A DNA stretch of 64,000 nucleotides, from NCBI RefSeq assembly GCF_001687325.1, contig NZ_LZRD01000025.1:1-64000 (forward strand), in the 5' to 3' direction. Shown here piece by piece: positions 1 to 8,293 of this stretch; position 1 is the first letter of the stretch, and every line of letters starts with the position of its first letter. The DNA comes from Streptomyces sp. PTY087I2 (lineage in GTDB: Bacteria; Actinomycetota; Actinomycetes; Streptomycetales; Streptomycetaceae). Under the pieces are notes generated by a model. The model saw nothing but the letters and a program-made list of their open reading frames with translations. It searched no databases and had not been told where the DNA came from. The position numbers were made by a program, and so were the translations under genes.

Positions 1-12
1 ACGGGGGATGTT

Positions 13-345
13 GTGAAGTTCGATATGGGGGCGTCGGTCCTGTCGAGGTTGTTGTCGGATTCGCAGGGTGCGAGTACGGATCTGGGGACGTTGATCCAGC
101 AGTTGATCGCGGCGGCGGAGCCGTTGGAGGGGAAGTTCAACGGGGCGGGGAAGGTCGCGTTCGATGACTTCAAGTCGCGTTCGGACGAGATCACGAAGGC
201 GTTGAACGCGTCGTTGTCGGGGATTCTGGGTGGTCAGGCGGGGATGGACGCGGCGTTCGGTTCGGGTGATCAGGAGCAGGGTGAGAACGCGAAGTCGCAG
301 ATGGCGTCGGCGAATTTCGACGCGGCGCGTTTCGGCGGCCGCTGA
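13..345 (+). CDS. WXG100-like small type VII secretion protein
   Basis: The gene starts with GTG and encodes 110 residues with the length and all-helical character of ESAT-6/WXG100 proteins. The segment KFNGAGKVAFDDF near residues 39-51 fits the family hairpin, with FNG standing where WxG is usual. A Gln/Asn/Gly-rich tail follows. No signal peptide or membrane segment is visible. It is the first of four co-directional genes ending in a polymorphic toxin, so it probably acts as a chaperone or co-secreted partner for the T7SS substrate. The family is inferred from size, motif and context. The window begins just upstream, so the operon may extend to the left. Confidence 0.75.
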   Translation: MKFDMGASVLSRLLSDSQGASTDLGTLIQQLIAAAEPLEGKFNGAGKVAFDDFKSRSDEITKALNASLSGILGGQAGMDAAFGSGDQEQGENAKSQMASANFDAARFGGR

Positions 346-401
346 CACCGAGCGTGGCGACCGGTTCATACAGGTTTTGTTCAACGGGGAGTTGAGGGTT
401 G

Positions 402-713
402 ATGGCAGGCAGTACGGATCGGCGTTCGTACGACACGGGGGCGTCGACGGAGGTGCAGGCGGCGTTGCAGGTGGTGATCAGCCGTTTGGAGCAGGTGATC
501 ACGGCGCGGGATGCGCAGGTGAAGGTGGCGATGAATGATTTCGCGGCTGATGGGGTGGCGGAGGAGTACCACGGCAAGGAGTTGCGGTGGTATGCGACGT
601 CGCAGGAGGTGCGGAACATTATCCGGCTGCTGCGGTCGACGTTGGAGAAGAACGACGGGACGGCCGCGCAGACGCTGGCGCGGGCGAAGGCCGCGGTCGA
701 CAGCATCGGCTGA
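402..713 (+). CDS. pore-forming ESAT-6-type small protein (WXG100 superfamily)
   Basis: This is a 103-residue helical protein without a signal peptide. The ATG was chosen over the TTG one codon upstream because translation initiates better there. Two amphipathic helices flank GVAEEYHGKELRWYA around residues 50-64; YHGKE replaces the classical WxG turn. The C-terminal half, with RTLEKND-like spacing and TAAQTLARAKAAVD, is a typical ESAT-6 second helix. It lies 56 bp behind the previous WXG100-like gene and before a DUF6507-like gene, a set that recurs in Streptomyces. Its role is inferred to be heterodimer formation or export of the downstream large T7SS substrate. Confidence 0.75.
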   Translation: MAGSTDRRSYDTGASTEVQAALQVVISRLEQVITARDAQVKVAMNDFAADGVAEEYHGKELRWYATSQEVRNIIRLLRSTLEKNDGTAAQTLARAKAAVDSIG

Positions 714-793
714 CCGGTCTCTGCCGGGTTTCGTGTTGTCGCCCGTCGTGCGGGTGGGCGGCTCGGCTTTGTTGTGCGTACGGGGGATGTGGG

Positions 794-1219
794 ATGAGCG
801 GGTGGGATATCAAGCCGCAGGGTGTGCAGGGCCAGTTGAGGGTCGTCGGGGTGCATGCCGGTGAGCTGGAGAAGGCACTCAGCGCGTTGATGAAGGACCT
901 GGGGGAGGCCGCGCGGTCGGCGGGGACCGCGGTTGCGGGGACGGCGGCGAGTACGCGGTTGCACGGTCCGGTGGCGCCGGGGCAGGCGCCGTTGTCGCGG
1001 GCGGCGTCGGGGCCGGTGGCGGCGGCGCTGGGTGAGTACGTGACGGGCCGGCAGGCGCAGCTGAAGTCGATGTCGGAGCGGATCCAGGCGGCGGTGCTGG
1101 GTGCGGCGACGGCGACGAACGAGTACGTGGAGGGGGACCTCGACACGGCGAAGCAGGCGCAGGACGCGGCGAAGTCGGTGCGTCTGGACCTGCTGAAGGA
1201 CCTGCGGGGTGCGAAGTGA
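794..1219 (+). CDS. DUF6507-like ESX-associated protein
   Basis: The product has 141 residues, begins MSGWDIKPQGVQG and is predicted to form long helices, with AALGEYVTGRQAQLKSM and NEYVEGDLDTAKQAQDAAK in the C-terminal half. I assign it to the DUF6507 type from memory of genes placed between ESAT-6-like and toxin genes in Streptomyces. The ATG at 794 lies behind GGGGGATGTGGG; the frame is open much further upstream, but that part overlaps the preceding gene and lacks coding character. Its TGA overlaps the GTG of the next gene (GTGA), indicating translational coupling. It probably shapes or escorts the secreted toxin; there is no enzyme motif. Confidence 0.72.
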   Translation: MSGWDIKPQGVQGQLRVVGVHAGELEKALSALMKDLGEAARSAGTAVAGTAASTRLHGPVAPGQAPLSRAASGPVAAALGEYVTGRQAQLKSMSERIQAAVLGAATATNEYVEGDLDTAKQAQDAAKSVRLDLLKDLRGAK

Positions 1220-4096
1220 GTGATGACCAGCCGGTGGTCCTGGAGGGCATACCGGTCTTCACGGGTGACCTCGCCCTGCTGGACGCCACAGTCAGGGAGC
1301 TGACCCGGGACGGGGCGAGGGTCGCCACGGCCGCGGGCGACATCCACAGCAGCTTCGGCGGTCTGCAGGCCTTCTACCAGGCCCCCGAGGCCGATCAGTT
1401 GTTCGCGACGACGAAACCCGTGGCCGACCGGGGGGCGGCGCTGAAGGCCGACCTGGCCACGATCACGGGTGCGCTTGGCACGTACTCGGACGAGGCGTAC
1501 CCGCTGGTGGAGAAGCTGAGGCAGCTCAAGCGGGACGCGGGTGCGTTCCTCGTCAAGGTCAACGCGGACGACAAGTGGCGCGAGGACGGCGACCTGGTCG
1601 AGGAGAACAATCACCGGCGCGACGAGATCCGGGAGACCTGGGCGGCGTTCCAGGCGGTGGAACGCGCCTGCTACAACAAGATCATCGCCCTGGTGCCCGG
1701 GGGCAAGCCGCTCACGGCGAATGACGGCTCGGGCGGCAAGCACCTGTACGGGTACGACGCCGAGGCCCTGAAGCAGGCCAAGGGGCTGCCCTGGGGCGAT
1801 CCGGTCAAGGAGTCGACCCGCTGGTACCAGTTCTACGAACACGTCTGGGACTTCGGCAAGGGTTTCGTCGTCGACGGGGTGTGGGGCACGGTCAAGGGCC
1901 TGGGCACCCTGTTCGGCACCGAAGGCTGGGACACCGCCAAGCAGGCCTGGACGGGCCTGGGCAACCTCACCACGGGTGTGATCCTCACGATCGCCGCACC
2001 GCACGCACTGTGGCTCACCCCGAAGGACCAACTGCCGGGCTTCGCCCGGGACGCGCGCCAGGCGATGAAGGAGACCGGCAAGGCACTGATCGCCTACGAC
2101 CAGTGGGGCGAGAACCCGGCGCGCGCCGGGGGTGCGGTCACGTTCAACGTCCTGACAACGGTCTTCACCGGCGGCACCGGGGGCGGCGCCTCGGGCGCCG
2201 GCAAGGCGGCGCTCGCGGGCAAGGCCCTCTCCTTCGCGAACAAGGCGAGCCGCGTCGTCGACCCGACGACATACCTCTTCAAGGGCGCCGGCGCGGGCCT
2301 CACCAAAATCACCGATGTCATGGCCGGCCTGAAGGGCACGGGCACCGTCGAGATCCCGCCACTGCCCGCGGGGACGATCGCCCTGCCGGACGGCGCGTAC
2401 AAGGCGGCCGACGGCACTCTGACGCTCCCCGAGGGGGCGGCTGTCCCGGAGGCCGCGTTCGAGATCCCGAAGGGCTCGGTCAAGCTTCCGGCCGGCGCGG
2501 AGATCCCCGCCGGAGCGGTCGACCTCGGCGACGGCATCGTCCACCTCCCCGAAGGCATGGCCCCGCCCGCCGGCTCCCTGCCCATACGGGAGGGCACCCT
2601 CAAACTCCCCGAGGGCACCACCGCGCTACCCGAGGGCACCTTCAGGGACGTCGACGCCCAGGGCAACGTCGTTCACCTCGACCGCCAGGGCAACATCCTC
2701 GGCGAGGACGGCACCCTCAAACAGCACCACACCGACGCCCGGCGCGAGAACCCGCCCACGTCCGCTCCCGCCAGGACGGACGCGGACAGCCCCCTGCCCC
2801 GCACACCGGCAGAACAGCCGGCCCTGGCCGGCGCGGGCGCACGCAGCGGCAGCGACACGATCCGACTGGGCTCGGACCCGGGCGACACGGGACGGGCCGG
2901 CGACGACCTCGGCGGACAACAGCACGCCAGGCGGCGGCTCACGGGGCGGCCAGGACGGGCACATCCCGGCGAACAGCCTGGACGGGGGCAACCCGACGGG
3001 CATAGGCGGCCGAGACGTCCAAGGGAGTTCCGCTGCTGGCAGCGGCGTCGGCAGCGGCGGCACCGACAGCGGAGTGCCCGGCCCCCGCAACCCCGGCGGT
3101 GCCGATCTTGGTAGTGCGAGTGGCGCGGCGCGCGGTTCCGATGACACCCCCGCGTCGGCAGGCTCGACGCGCCAGCCCGTTCCGCGGCCGAGTTTCATGC
3201 GCGACGGCCTCAACCCGTACGGTCGGCCAGGTTCACTCACCCTGGACCAGATCGAGGACATTCAGGTCTATCGTGCGAACGAAGAACCTGGGTACCGCGA
3301 GCAGTACTACCGGAAGGACGGGACTCGTCGTCGGGTCGAGGTTCACGACGAGAGTGGATTCGCTCCCCCGCAGCTAGTCCAGCCCACGCCTGGCGGGCCC
3401 TGGGTCAGAGCCAAGGATGTTCCTCCGCCTCCGAGCCCGCACTTCCTCGACGGGGACTACATAGCGGTGGGAGCAGACACCGTCACGAGCCGTGCCAGGC
3501 TGAAGCTTCTTGACGCGGCCGCAGAAAAACGTTACTTCGGCATCCAGTGGGACAATCTCGTAGCCAAATGGAAGGGCGACTCAGCGACCCTCCACGAAAG
3601 GTTGGGGACCTCCGAAACAGCAGCCGATTGGGCCGAAGCTCGGGGCACCTACAAGGAATCCCATACCCAGATGGGAAAAATGGCGGAGGACTTCGGGGAA
3701 AAGGCTGCGGAGCACCACTTCGTTGCAGAACGGTACCCTGATTTCGAAAATCAACCGCTCCTCGGTCCGAAGAATGGCAATGACCGGTTCGATCAGGTAT
3801 GGATACATGAGGACGGCCGCGTTGCGGTCATTGAAGCCAAGAGCAGCACGGGGACAGAACTGGGCAGTCGTAGACTTCCGGACGGTCGACGAGCATCCCA
3901 GGGAAGCCAGGAATACTTCCTGGACATCATCGAAGCCATGAAGAAGCGAGGTGAGTTCGACACGGTAGAAGCCCTGGAAAGAGCGCTCGAAGACAACCGG
4001 CTGGACTATGTAGTTGTCAAGGGCGAGAAGAATAAGGGCACGTATACTGGCTACCGGTATCGCCGCTTCGACATCAGCAAGGGGACCCTTCCGTGA
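1216..4096 (+). pseudogene. T7SS polymorphic toxin with nuclease tip, split by one frameshift
   Basis: The first frame runs to a stop at 3114. Residues 1-150 form a helical T7SS-signal/WXG-like region, a hydrophobic stretch follows near residues 250-265, and residues about 380-480 are a repeated LPxGxxxLPxGA array, probably a beta-solenoid stalk. After about 2910 this frame turns Arg-rich with poor third-position GC. The +1 frame becomes clearly coding from about 2915 (Gly/Ser linker, then the toxin domain) and runs to 4096. Deleting one G from CTCGGCGG at 2908-2915 gives one continuous protein of about 960 residues. The stop overlaps the GTG of the immunity gene. The shift may be a sequencing error or real inactivation. 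Confidence 0.8.
3074..4096 (+). CDS. C-terminal PD-(D/E)XK-like nuclease toxin part of the split toxin
   Basis: This is the separately readable 3' frame of the toxin gene; the natural protein probably has no start here. After a Pro/Ser-rich linker, the last 190 residues look like a restriction-endonuclease-type toxin. A helical segment (HTQMGKMAEDFGEKAAEHHFV) precedes FDQVW, whose Asp codon is at 3791, and then VIEAKSS, with the Glu codon at 3833 and the Lys codon at 3839. That gives D-x13-E-x-K, the PD-(D/E)XK spacing. Codons are less GC-rich than in neighbours, as is common for exchangeable toxin tips. DNA or RNA cleavage is inferred from the motif only. The cognate immunity gene starts inside its stop codon. 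Confidence 0.7.
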   Translation: MPGPRNPGGADLGSASGAARGSDDTPASAGSTRQPVPRPSFMRDGLNPYGRPGSLTLDQIEDIQVYRANEEPGYREQYYRKDGTRRRVEVHDESGFAPPQLVQPTPGGPWVRAKDVPPPPSPHFLDGDYIAVGADTVTSRARLKLLDAAAEKRYFGIQWDNLVAKWKGDSATLHERLGTSETAADWAEARGTYKESHTQMGKMAEDFGEKAAEHHFVAERYPDFENQPLLGPKNGNDRFDQVWIHEDGRVAVIEAKSSTGTELGSRRLPDGRRASQGSQEYFLDIIEAMKKRGEFDTVEALERALEDNRLDYVVVKGEKNKGTYTGYRYRRFDISKGTLP

Positions 4097-4956
4097 CTCT
4101 AGAAATTTCCCGCCATGCTCTGCCCACAGGGCCCGAGGCCGAGGAGTTCACGGAACGCGTCGGAGCACATCTGGCCAAGGGGATCGGACGTCTCGAACAT
4201 TCCTCTGAAGCCATCCGCTCAACATTCGGCACGGCGCTTATGACGTTGCGCTCCAGGTGCATCGTCGATCCGCGCTCAGCAACGGTGGAAACATGGGAGT
4301 CCGCCGTCACCGCAATGCAGGTGGGGTCGGCCCTCTTCGCTGTAACCACCACAAACGAGGAGCGGGTGGAGTGTCGCATCGACAGGGAGCTCCGTTCCAT
4401 CCCTGCAACCGGCCCTCGTTCGTTCGCTGATGCGGGCACCTGGCTGTCCGCGTTCTGGCTGGCTGTCATCTGCCGTGACCAGGACCGTATGACCCAGCTC
4501 AGCGAGATCCCCTTGGACCGGCTCCGTTCACCCGAGGGGTCCTACGACGAGTACATCTACCACTGGGTCGACACTCTCCAGGGCTGGTGGCTCCGCCGGC
4601 CCGACCTCGCGGACAAGCTCATCGCCACCATCCAGGCATCCGACCCGGCTGTCGCCCGCATCGCACCACAAGACCTGCTCCAGGCCGTGCTCTATCCCCC
4701 GATCAACCTCTTCTACCACTACGTGCGCAATGACAGGGACGGCTTCGCCCCCGCTCTCGCCGACGCCCTCAAACTCCACAGGACCTACTGGACCCTCACC
4801 GAAGACCGCGCCGCAGACATCGACGGCAGCATCGCCCTCGGCCCCCTCGCCATCGCCTGCCTCGCCTACGACGCCGAGTTCCCCCTCGACATCGAATCCG
4901 ATTACCTCCCCAAGCACCTTCTCCAGCGCACTTGGATCGGCGAATTTCCCACCTGA
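4093..4956 (+). CDS. Imm49-family immunity protein
   Basis: The product has 287 residues, no signal peptide and is probably cytosolic. The GTG overlaps the toxin stop (GTGA), so synthesis is coupled to the toxin. The C-terminal block FAPALADALKLHR ... DIDGSIALGPLAIACLAYD ... DYLPKHLL matches the end of the two-copy protein encoded near 8.3-9.8 kb (ALADALEAHR ... ASINLDILALACHARR ... SAYLPKELL), which fits Imm49. Such proteins bind and neutralise the toxin tip of their own strain. AAGGGGA about 7 bases upstream is a good ribosome site. The family name is from memory; the partnership follows from the gene arrangement. Confidence 0.8.
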   Translation: MTLEISRHALPTGPEAEEFTERVGAHLAKGIGRLEHSSEAIRSTFGTALMTLRSRCIVDPRSATVETWESAVTAMQVGSALFAVTTTNEERVECRIDRELRSIPATGPRSFADAGTWLSAFWLAVICRDQDRMTQLSEIPLDRLRSPEGSYDEYIYHWVDTLQGWWLRRPDLADKLIATIQASDPAVARIAPQDLLQAVLYPPINLFYHYVRNDRDGFAPALADALKLHRTYWTLTEDRAADIDGSIALGPLAIACLAYDAEFPLDIESDYLPKHLLQRTWIGEFPT

Positions 4957-5153
4957 TCATCTCCGCAATGGTGCCGAGAGAGCGCCGACGCAAGTGCGGG
5001 GCCACTCGACCGGCAACCACGGGAGTCCGATGCTCTACGGCACGCCGCGGTTTTCCGAATACCTTTCTTACTCGAACCATGCGGGCAGTGGTGCCCCCAA
5101 GGTCGCCCATATGGTTCTCCAGCGGAAAACACGTCCGAGGAGATTGATCTGAA

Positions 5154-5945
5154 GTGATTGACGAGCGAGGCGGGCAGGCGGCATCCGAGGTGCTGGAGCG
5201 TCTCTGCGCAGTGGAATGGGTTGGCGAGTGGAGCGACATTTTCGGGAAAGCGATGTCGCGGCGACTGTTGATGCGAGAGTACCTGAGGCGAGCCGCCTTG
5301 TGGGCCCAGGAATACTCCGCCGAGAGCGCCTGGCCGTTCTTCGACATCACAGAGTATCTGGACTCCGGATGTGAACTTTCACCCAGCGTGACACGAAGGC
5401 TGGAAGAGTTTCTTCGCGACCGACCGAGTGAGGTCAAAACCACCTGCCGTGGCGCCGTTCGTCTCGCAGAAATTCGTGCGCATAATCCTGCAGCGGAGGC
5501 TCATGACCTCCCGGGCCTCTATGAGCCACTGATTCGCTTTTATGAGCGAGGTGGCGAGTTCATCAGAGACAATTCCGGAGCCCTGGATCTGACAGGTGTC
5601 TCGTTTCGTCATGGAAGCTTGCAGGGTTACGCCTACAACACGCCCGTCGTCGCGCTCCACGATGCCGTGCTCGATGCCTTGGACGCCGAAGGCCGGGTCA
5701 CATTTTATACCTCCGAAAAGGATCGAACGGCAGTCTTCAGGCGCCTCCTTCCGCAGGGTGGTGGGCAGCGCGATGAGGTATTCAGCGCGACGCTGGGGTG
5801 GCAGACCACGACCCAACTGTCCACCTCTGAGGACGGTATCGAATGCATACAAATTTACGACCAGGATGCCGCCCGGCTCATCGAGCATGCCGTACTCGGC
5901 GGCACACCTCGAGGATCTGTTCAAGCAGTACATCCGCGGCGGTGA
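5154..5945 (+). CDS. uncharacterised protein of the immunity island, probably frameshifted near its end
   Basis: The gene uses a GTG start behind GAGGAGA and encodes 263 residues as it stands. I do not recognise the family. The N-terminal half is helical (MREYLRRAALWAQEYSAESAW); the second half contains GVSFRHGSLQGYAYNTPVV and looks like a beta-rich domain. There are no membrane segments. The base composition is less GC-rich than the chromosome core. The last 18 codons have low third-position GC, while the +1 frame reads AHLEDLFKQYIRGGERSHG with good codon use and continues to a stop at 6021. Removing one G from CTCGGCGG at 5895-5902 joins them. Its location behind toxin and Imm49 suggests immunity or toxin-accessory function, by context only. 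Confidence 0.6.
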   Translation: MIDERGGQAASEVLERLCAVEWVGEWSDIFGKAMSRRLLMREYLRRAALWAQEYSAESAWPFFDITEYLDSGCELSPSVTRRLEEFLRDRPSEVKTTCRGAVRLAEIRAHNPAAEAHDLPGLYEPLIRFYERGGEFIRDNSGALDLTGVSFRHGSLQGYAYNTPVVALHDAVLDALDAEGRVTFYTSEKDRTAVFRRLLPQGGGQRDEVFSATLGWQTTTQLSTSEDGIECIQIYDQDAARLIEHAVLGGTPRGSVQAVHPRR

Positions 5946-6033
5946 ACGCTCCCATGGTCCGGGGCGCCCGAACGTATCCTACGGCCGGAGGCGCGCACCG
6001 TCTGCAGACTATCTTCCGTAAGGAAATGTTCCC

Positions 6034-6324
6034 GTGGAAGCGCATTTCAGGAATTTCTTCAGAGTGTATCTCGATCTTGAACGAGGCTACGAGAACACAG
6101 GAAATCTGAGGCTCACATTGCTGAGTTTTAGTGATTCCTACGTGAAATTGATCCGCGAAGGGTTCGAGCGTATCATATCGGACGATTCCTTTGGGCCGGC
6201 CGAGTACGAAGGGCTTACCGATATCGAGTTCCCCGACAGGGAAACTCTCCACGCCTATCTTCGAGACATGTTCGACTACCTATTCAATGGTGCGCCCGAG
6301 CAGCCGATGCCGCCGGGTTACTAG
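6034..6324 (+). CDS. small putative immunity protein
   Basis: This 96-residue acidic protein has a GTG start 7 bases behind AAGGAAA. It contains SDSYVKLIREGFERIISDDSF, PAEYEGLTDIEF and LHAYLRDMFDYLFNG, a layout typical of small single-domain immunity proteins; I cannot name the family with confidence. Local AT content is high for this genome (for example TTTTAGTGATTCC), a sign of recent exchange. It is co-directional with the toxin, Imm49 and the preceding gene. No toxin partner is visible next to it, so it may be an orphan immunity gene. Confidence 0.6.
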   Translation: MEAHFRNFFRVYLDLERGYENTGNLRLTLLSFSDSYVKLIREGFERIISDDSFGPAEYEGLTDIEFPDRETLHAYLRDMFDYLFNGAPEQPMPPGY

Positions 6325-6384
6325 TGCCCCAGCTGACACCCCTGGTCGCGATCGATACCGCGGGCCTCACTATCCTTTACCGGT

Positions 6385-7020
6385 ATGGGCATATGCATCG
6401 ACGTACTGATCGTCGACTGGGACCACCTCATGTCCGTGCCGGGCGATGATCAGCGGTACGGGATACTGCACGGCGCCGCCATCTCGGTGAACGACGAGGA
6501 CGCCTGGCCGGACCGTTCGCCCTCCGTCGGGCCTCAGTGGCTCTGGCCCTCTCCCCCGGACGCCGACTGGTTCGGAAAGTTCGACTTCGGGGCTGTCGGC
6601 TCCTCGTACAAGGATCACTTCTGGGCGGGCGAACGGTGGGAGGATATCCGGGCGTTCGTCGCGCCTGCGGTGCGGTCGGCCGTGGACCGGTTCATCGATC
6701 CGCTCTTCTGGGGCGGGCTGGAGTACATGGCCGATCGGGACGCCGAGGGAGCCGCGGCACACGTGTCGGTGGTCTTGCCTGATGCACCGTCGGATCACCT
6801 CCTGTGGTGTCCGCCGGAAGCTGTCTCTTTGCTGAGACTTCTCTGGGATTCCGTCGACGCCGAACTCGCAGCGCTCCGAGTTCCGTTCGAGCGGTACGCC
6901 GGCTTCGGCTTGGGGAGGGTGAAGGACTTCGACGCGTTCGCCGGGCTGCTCCGCGGGTGGGGTGATGTCATCGGCCAAGCCCAGCAGCGCGGCTGGGGCG
7001 TTGTCGGGATTCGTTGTTGA
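6385..7020 (+). CDS. conserved hypothetical protein
   Basis: The product has 211 residues and starts MGICIDVLIVDWDHLMSVP. It is rich in Trp and Phe (WLWPSPPDADWFGKFDFG, DHFWAGERWEDIRAF, DPLFWGGLEYMAD) and has no signal peptide, membrane segment or catalytic motif that I recognise. Codon use is normal for Streptomyces. It closes the co-directional immunity-type run and is convergent with the DUF1707 gene, with only 13 bp between stops. Similar short cytosolic proteins occur in actinobacterial toxin/immunity loci, so an immunity or accessory role is possible but is inferred from position only. Confidence 0.55.
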   Translation: MGICIDVLIVDWDHLMSVPGDDQRYGILHGAAISVNDEDAWPDRSPSVGPQWLWPSPPDADWFGKFDFGAVGSSYKDHFWAGERWEDIRAFVAPAVRSAVDRFIDPLFWGGLEYMADRDAEGAAAHVSVVLPDAPSDHLLWCPPEAVSLLRLLWDSVDAELAALRVPFERYAGFGLGRVKDFDAFAGLLRGWGDVIGQAQQRGWGVVGIRC

Positions 7021-7033
7021 GCGACGTTCAGGC

Positions 7034-7669
7034 TCAATCCCGCTTCGCGTTGCCCTCCAGCTTGCGGCGTTCCCGCTTGTTGGGGTGGCGGATGACCACT
7101 CCGGCCATCCCGCCGGACCCGGTGAGCCGGATCAACGGGGTGCCCGGGAGGCGGTCGGGCGTGGTCTTGTCTTTCAGGCCGCCGACGCCGGGGTCCATGC
7201 CGGTGGTGTCCGTGGCCCAGCCGTCGGGGATGACGATCGTGACGCCCGAGGTCTCCCCGTACGCCTCCACCACGACCTCCGTGAGGCGGCACTCGACCCG
7301 GGTGAAGTCGATGCTCACCCCTCCCAGGCCTGCGTGCGCGATCACGTGCCCGGGAACCTCCCAGCGGCCGGGGCCCCGGGATGCTCCGTACATGCCGCCC
7401 TTGAGCACCAGCGGCGGCAGGTTCTCCGCTGCGGCTGCCGCTGCCGATGACGGCGACTTCGGCAAGTCGGCCGTCAGGACAGCCAGTTCGGCGTACGTCT
7501 TCGATGTCAGCGCCTGTTCCAGGCGGGAATCCAGCTCATCGAGGTCGATGCGCCCCTCGGCCGCCGCATCGCGCAGCTGCTCCACCACTGCTTCCCGGTC
7601 GTCGTGAGAAGCGCGGAGCTGTCCTGCTGGGACAGAGCGTGGAGTGGGCTCCGGAGGCTGAGCAGTCAT
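7034..7669 (-). CDS. DUF1707 SHOCT-like protein
   Basis: The product has 211 residues. The N-terminal domain (ASHDDREAVVEQLRDAAAEGRIDLDELDSRLEQALTSKTYAEL, here described by its key residues R, A, G-R and L-D-E) is the DUF1707 helix pair found in actinobacterial regulators and envelope proteins. The C-terminal half alternates short strands (GGVSIDFTRVECRLTEVVVEAYGETS) like the LiaF/cell-wall-antibiotic-response fold. No membrane segment is seen. A paralogue with the same two-domain order lies near 44 kb. The function is unknown; a link to envelope stress is inferred from the LiaF-like half. Confidence 0.75.
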   Translation of the reverse strand: MTAQPPEPTPRSVPAGQLRASHDDREAVVEQLRDAAAEGRIDLDELDSRLEQALTSKTYAELAVLTADLPKSPSSAAAAAAENLPPLVLKGGMYGASRGPGRWEVPGHVIAHAGLGGVSIDFTRVECRLTEVVVEAYGETSGVTIVIPDGWATDTTGMDPGVGGLKDKTTPDRLPGTPLIRLTGSGGMAGVVIRHPNKRERRKLEGNAKRD

Positions 7670-7804
7670 GATCCCAAGAATAGGCAGTCGGCGGACCGGG
7701 CCAACAGGGGCCGCGCATCTTGAGCGCCGTCACCCTGGCTTCGCTCCTCATGCGGGCGTGATCCTCACGTCCGTCTCCTGTAGTGCCGCCGAGGGGTTGA
7801 CTGA

Positions 7805-8293
7805 TCAACTCGCATCGAAACCCAGACGATTCGGCACATCACCCATGGTGCAGAGCGCCGTGACTTGCTTCTCCAAACAGCTCAGGGCATCCGTGAGGGA
7901 GAGTTGATCGATCCGCTCACGGTAGAGGGTGTGGACAACGGCGCCGAACTCTCCCCATGGCCGTTCAAGGTCGACATCGACCATAGCTTCAACGATGCAC
8001 CCGGTCGACGTGATGGTCACACCTGCCGAGAACCACAGCTCACTGACATCCGCATCATCCTCCGCGAAGAAGCCGAAGCGATGGCAGGCCCTCAGCTCAG
8101 GTCCCTCAGCGTGGTTTTCGATCTCGATGGCAGGCACCAGCCCGGACTCATTCCCGAAGTCGTAGGCGATGTGGAGCTGGGTGGTGAAATCGTCCAGCTC
8201 CTTGTGCGGCCGATGCATCGTGGTCAGCAAGAGAGCCATGCTTGCGGCCTCGTCCGGGCTGGTGACGTTCAACATCAGTGGATCATCAGCCAT
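7805..8293 (-). CDS. hypothetical protein coupled to the two-copy Imm49 gene
   Basis: The product has 162 residues. The ATG overlaps the end of the upstream Imm49 gene in ATGGCTGA, so the two are co-translated; the frame is open further upstream, but that part is Arg/Ser/Thr-rich and lies inside the other gene. The protein starts MADDPLMLNVTSPDEAASMALLL and contains GFFAEDDADVSELWFSAGVTI and ITSTGCIVEAMVDVDLERPWGEF, suggesting an alpha/beta domain. I do not recognise the family. Coupling to an immunity protein suggests a second immunity factor for the same threat. Confidence 0.65.
   Translation of the reverse strand: MADDPLMLNVTSPDEAASMALLLTTMHRPHKELDDFTTQLHIAYDFGNESGLVPAIEIENHAEGPELRACHRFGFFAEDDADVSELWFSAGVTITSTGCIVEAMVDVDLERPWGEFGAVVHTLYRERIDQLSLTDALSCLEKQVTALCTMGDVPNRLGFDAS

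Noticed and set aside
4957..5153. Plus-strand frame (YGTPRFSEYLSYSNHAGSGAP) between Imm49 and the next gene
   Set aside because: It has no start with a ribosome site and overlaps Imm49 for most of its length. No conserved motif; treated as non-coding.
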